A stretch of DNA of 7,623 nucleotides from Prevotella sp. UBA7782 (GTDB taxonomy: Bacteria; Bacteroidota; Bacteroidia; Bacteroidales; Bacteroidaceae): positions 217 to 7,839 of the forward strand of contig DLDC01000028.1 of NCBI GenBank assembly GCA_002480935.1, given 5' to 3'. The translations under genes were made by a program, and so were the position numbers. Shown piece by piece: positions 5,845-7,623 of this stretch. Position 1 is the first letter of the stretch; every line of letters begins with the position of its first letter. A model generated the notes under the pieces. It was not told the origin of the DNA and made no database searches. It worked only from the letters and a program-made list of their open reading frames with translations.

Positions 5845-6788
5845 GGCCGCAGGCGCTTCAGCCACTTGTTGAGCGTGGTGAGATTAACGCCCGTGAGCAT
5901 GGAAATCATCGTCATGAAAAACGAAGTAAAGAGCTTCGGCTGCCAGGGATAGATGACGGCCGCGCGCCAAAACTGACAGAAGGCGTAGCCATATTGTCGT
6001 GACAGGAGGCCCGTTACCATCTGCTGTTTGTGCCAGGCTGACACGAAGAGTCGGATGCCCGGCTTGCCACGACCCTCCTTCAGCAGGCTGTCGAAGTGCT
6101 TGTTTACCTTGCGTATGGCTGCTATTGGGCGGTGCTCGCGCCCTACCGTGCCCGTGAGATAGGTGAGCGTGACCTTGTTGCAGAATGCTATGGGCGAGAA
6201 AAGAGCCACACGTGCCATGAAATAACGATCCTCGCCGCTGGGCAAGCCTACCATAAATCCACCCGTCTTATCGATAACCGAGACGCTGATGGCCAGTACT
6301 CCGATTTGGAAAAGCACGTCAGACGACTTGCCGGCCAGCTCGTAATAGTTGGTCAGCACACCCTCATAGCCCTCTTTCAGGCTGCTTGCCAGCTTCGGCC
6401 TGACGGGCTCCTTGCCCTCTTCCTTCATCTCATAGCTCGTAGCAAACACCTTGCACGACGGGTATTTTGTGATGAGATGGTGCATCAACTCAAGATGACA
6501 GTCTTTCCAAACATCGTCGCCGTCGAGCAGGCAGATGTATTTGGCGCCCAGCTTCTTTGCTTCGGCTATGCCATGATTGCGTGCTGCCGACACGCCTTGG
6601 TTGGTCTGGCTGAACAGATGAATGCGCTTGTCGGTGAAGTTGTGCACCACTTGCACGCTGTTGTCGGTAGAACCGTCGTCTACTATCACCACGCAGAAGT
6701 CGGTGAAGCGTTGTGCCAGCACCGAGCGGAGCGTGTTGCTGATGTATCTCTCCTTATTATATAAAGGTATAACAATGCCAAATTCCAT
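5841..6788 (-). CDS. Family 2 glycosyltransferase (GT-A)
   Basis: A 315-residue inverting glycosyltransferase, likely cytoplasmic and membrane-associated. The fold is clear: FGIVIPLYNKERYI at the N-terminus, VIVDDGSTDNS with D37-D38, TNQGVSAARNHG (62-73), the metal-binding LLDGDDVW with D89-G-D91-D92, and G185-E-D187 in PSGEDRYFMAR as the likely catalytic base region. The C-terminal segment (about 275-305) contains FFMTMISMLTGV, a candidate membrane-contact helix. ATG 6788 overlaps the upstream stop in TAATG (one shared base), so translation is coupled to the preceding glycosyltransferase on the same strand. The stop at 5843-5841 shares TTAA with the opposing gene, leaving no room for a terminator between the two operons. 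No promoter is expected within the coupled junction; the operon's promoter lies beyond the right edge. Confidence 0.94.
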   Translation of the reverse strand: MEFGIVIPLYNKERYISNTLRSVLAQRFTDFCVVIVDDGSTDNSVQVVHNFTDKRIHLFSQTNQGVSAARNHGIAEAKKLGAKYICLLDGDDVWKDCHLELMHHLITKYPSCKVFATSYEMKEEGKEPVRPKLASSLKEGYEGVLTNYYELAGKSSDVLFQIGVLAISVSVIDKTGGFMVGLPSGEDRYFMARVALFSPIAFCNKVTLTYLTGTVGREHRPIAAIRKVNKHFDSLLKEGRGKPGIRLFVSAWHKQQMVTGLLSRQYGYAFCQFWRAAVIYPWQPKLFTSFFMTMISMLTGVNLTTLNKWLKRLRP

Positions 6789-7623
6789 TACGCCTTCCTC
6801 CTGATGGGCTCTGTGATGATGCGCTTGAGCATGGCGCCCTTGCGCAGTTGGCTGCCCACATCCTTACAGTTAGCAATCATTTTCATATATTCGTCGTCGG
6901 TCAGACGGCTGATGGCCTGCTCAACATCGCCCAAACCGTCGACGGCAATGCCTAGATGGCGGTTCACAATGAAGTTTGCCACGGCCGATTGTCGCCATAC
7001 GATGACGGGAAGTCCTGCAGCCAGATAGAGCGAAAGCTTGTGTGGCAGGTTATAACGCAGATAGTCGCCCAGCTGTCCGCTGCATGTTGCCATGCTGTCA
7101 CCATCCCACACCAGGCCCCAGCCGCCCTCTATGGCTGCCGTGTGGTCGCTGTCGAAGCTGCCCCGATAGCTCATGTGGCTGCAAGAGTCATAAGCTTGGC
7201 CGCCACCGCCATAGAGTTGAAACGTGACATGGCTGAAAGGATGACGCGAGAGCTCGGGAAGGAAAGCCGACTTGCCCAGGTTTCCAGCGAAGACAATCTC
7301 ATTCTTATGCGCGAAGATGTCGCTCTGCTCGCGAAAATCATCGTCAGAGTAATAGTCGAAGAGGCCCAGCACCACCATGGGCGTGGTCACCCCGTGCTCT
7401 GATAGCCACTCTTTCATGGCCTCGGTGTGCACGATGAGCAGGTCGGCAGCCTGAAAAATGGCCTTCTCGGTGAGCGCTTCGGCGGGTGTGCGCAGCATGA
7501 GCACGTCGTGAATGATGAGTGCCACGCGGCATTGCAGGGCATGCAGCCAGCCGAAGACCGTGGGCAGGCTCTTCTTGCACGATGTGGGATACTGATAGTA
7601 GAGTTCGTTGTGGCGCCCTATGC
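6788..7623 (-). CDS. Gtf3-like GT-B glycosyltransferase (5' end outside the window)
   Basis: The frame stays open to the right edge, so the 277 residues seen are the C-terminal part of a longer protein. The GTG at 7525 is internal, since the upstream codons continue in family style (NELYYQYPTS, then ALIIHDVLMLR). Hallmarks of the Gtf3/galactofuranosyltransferase-like family follow: an IVHTEAMKEWL segment, VFAGNLGKSAFLP (7288-7250), LYGGGG, SYRGSF, then GGWGLVWDGDS (7126-7094) and the nucleotide-binding LRYNLPHKLSLYLAAGLPVI (7060-7001). The family uses UDP-sugars without a metal ion; members transfer glucose, GlcNAc or galactofuranose, and the choice cannot be read here. Its stop TAA (6790-6788) overlaps the next ATG as TAATG, so the two enzymes are made together and probably add neighbouring sugars. 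Family length suggests about 50 missing residues. Confidence 0.92.
   Translation of the reverse strand, partial: IGRHNELYYQYPTSCKKSLPTVFGWLHALQCRVALIIHDVLMLRTPAEALTEKAIFQAADLLIVHTEAMKEWLSEHGVTTPMVVLGLFDYYSDDDFREQSDIFAHKNEIVFAGNLGKSAFLPELSRHPFSHVTFQLYGGGGQAYDSCSHMSYRGSFDSDHTAAIEGGWGLVWDGDSMATCSGQLGDYLRYNLPHKLSLYLAAGLPVIVWRQSAVANFIVNRHLGIAVDGLGDVEQAISRLTDDEYMKMIANCKDVGSQLRKGAMLKRIITEPIRRKA

Noticed and set aside
6096..6764. Plus-strand open frame of 222 codons opposite the GT2 gene
   Set aside because: No recognisable motifs, and it is antisense to a gene with complete GT2 motifs.
7344..7580. Separate minus-strand ORF of 78 codons at the right edge
   Set aside because: It is out of frame with the Gtf3-like gene, which stays open across the same DNA and shows family motifs there.

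Overview
The window looks like a member of the Bacteroidota, order Bacteroidales, most likely Prevotella or a close relative. This is inferred from composition, gene content and promoter type, not from a marker gene. Four intergenic starts carry the Bacteroides/Prevotella promoter signature TAnnTTTG, three of them with a TTG or TTTG 18-20 nt upstream. Start codons follow A-rich leaders without a clear Shine-Dalgarno. The gene pairing (C4-dicarboxylate exchanger, superoxide reductase) fits a strict anaerobe that makes succinate.

Left third (1-2220), anaerobic metabolism. On the minus strand a DcuB-type C4-dicarboxylate transporter runs 1571->97, followed after 13 nt by the first 27 codons of an MBL-fold (RNase Z-like) protein that leaves the window. 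The transporter has a one-base deletion near its N-terminus (C run at 1490-1491), so it is either a broken gene or a sequence error. Divergent from it, on the plus strand, is a desulfoferrodoxin-type superoxide reductase (1852-2220). Its active-site ligands are complete, but only three of the four cysteines of the accessory FeCys4 centre remain.

Intergenic block 2221-2522. This lies between two convergent 3' ends and has no gene. It is dense in structure: three tandem 22-bp repeats (2249-2314), a three-armed inverted repeat (2351-2417), a small ACACAC/GTGTGT hairpin (2441-2461) and a 9-bp perfect hairpin (2476-2503) that is the best terminator candidate.

Right two thirds (2523-7623), surface polysaccharide assembly. 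A minus-strand polytopic membrane protein (2523-3881, DUF6080/GT-C-like) is divergent from two overlapping plus-strand glycosyltransferases (4029-4919 WbbL-like GT2; 4912-5844 GT2/GNT-I-like). These converge on a minus-strand pair: a Gtf3-like GT-B glycosyltransferase (7623->6788, 5' end outside) coupled by TAATG to a GT2 enzyme (6788->5841). The converging operons share one TTAA as both stop codons. The three GT-A-type enzymes and one GT-B-type enzyme would add successive sugars to an LPS/O-antigen or capsule glycan. Donors and acceptors cannot be read from sequence.

I see no mobile element, CRISPR array, RNA gene or defence system. The most useful second looks are the dcuB frameshift, the three-cysteine superoxide reductase, the structured 2221-2522 block, the G8 tract in the first glycosyltransferase and the leader ORFs in front of it.
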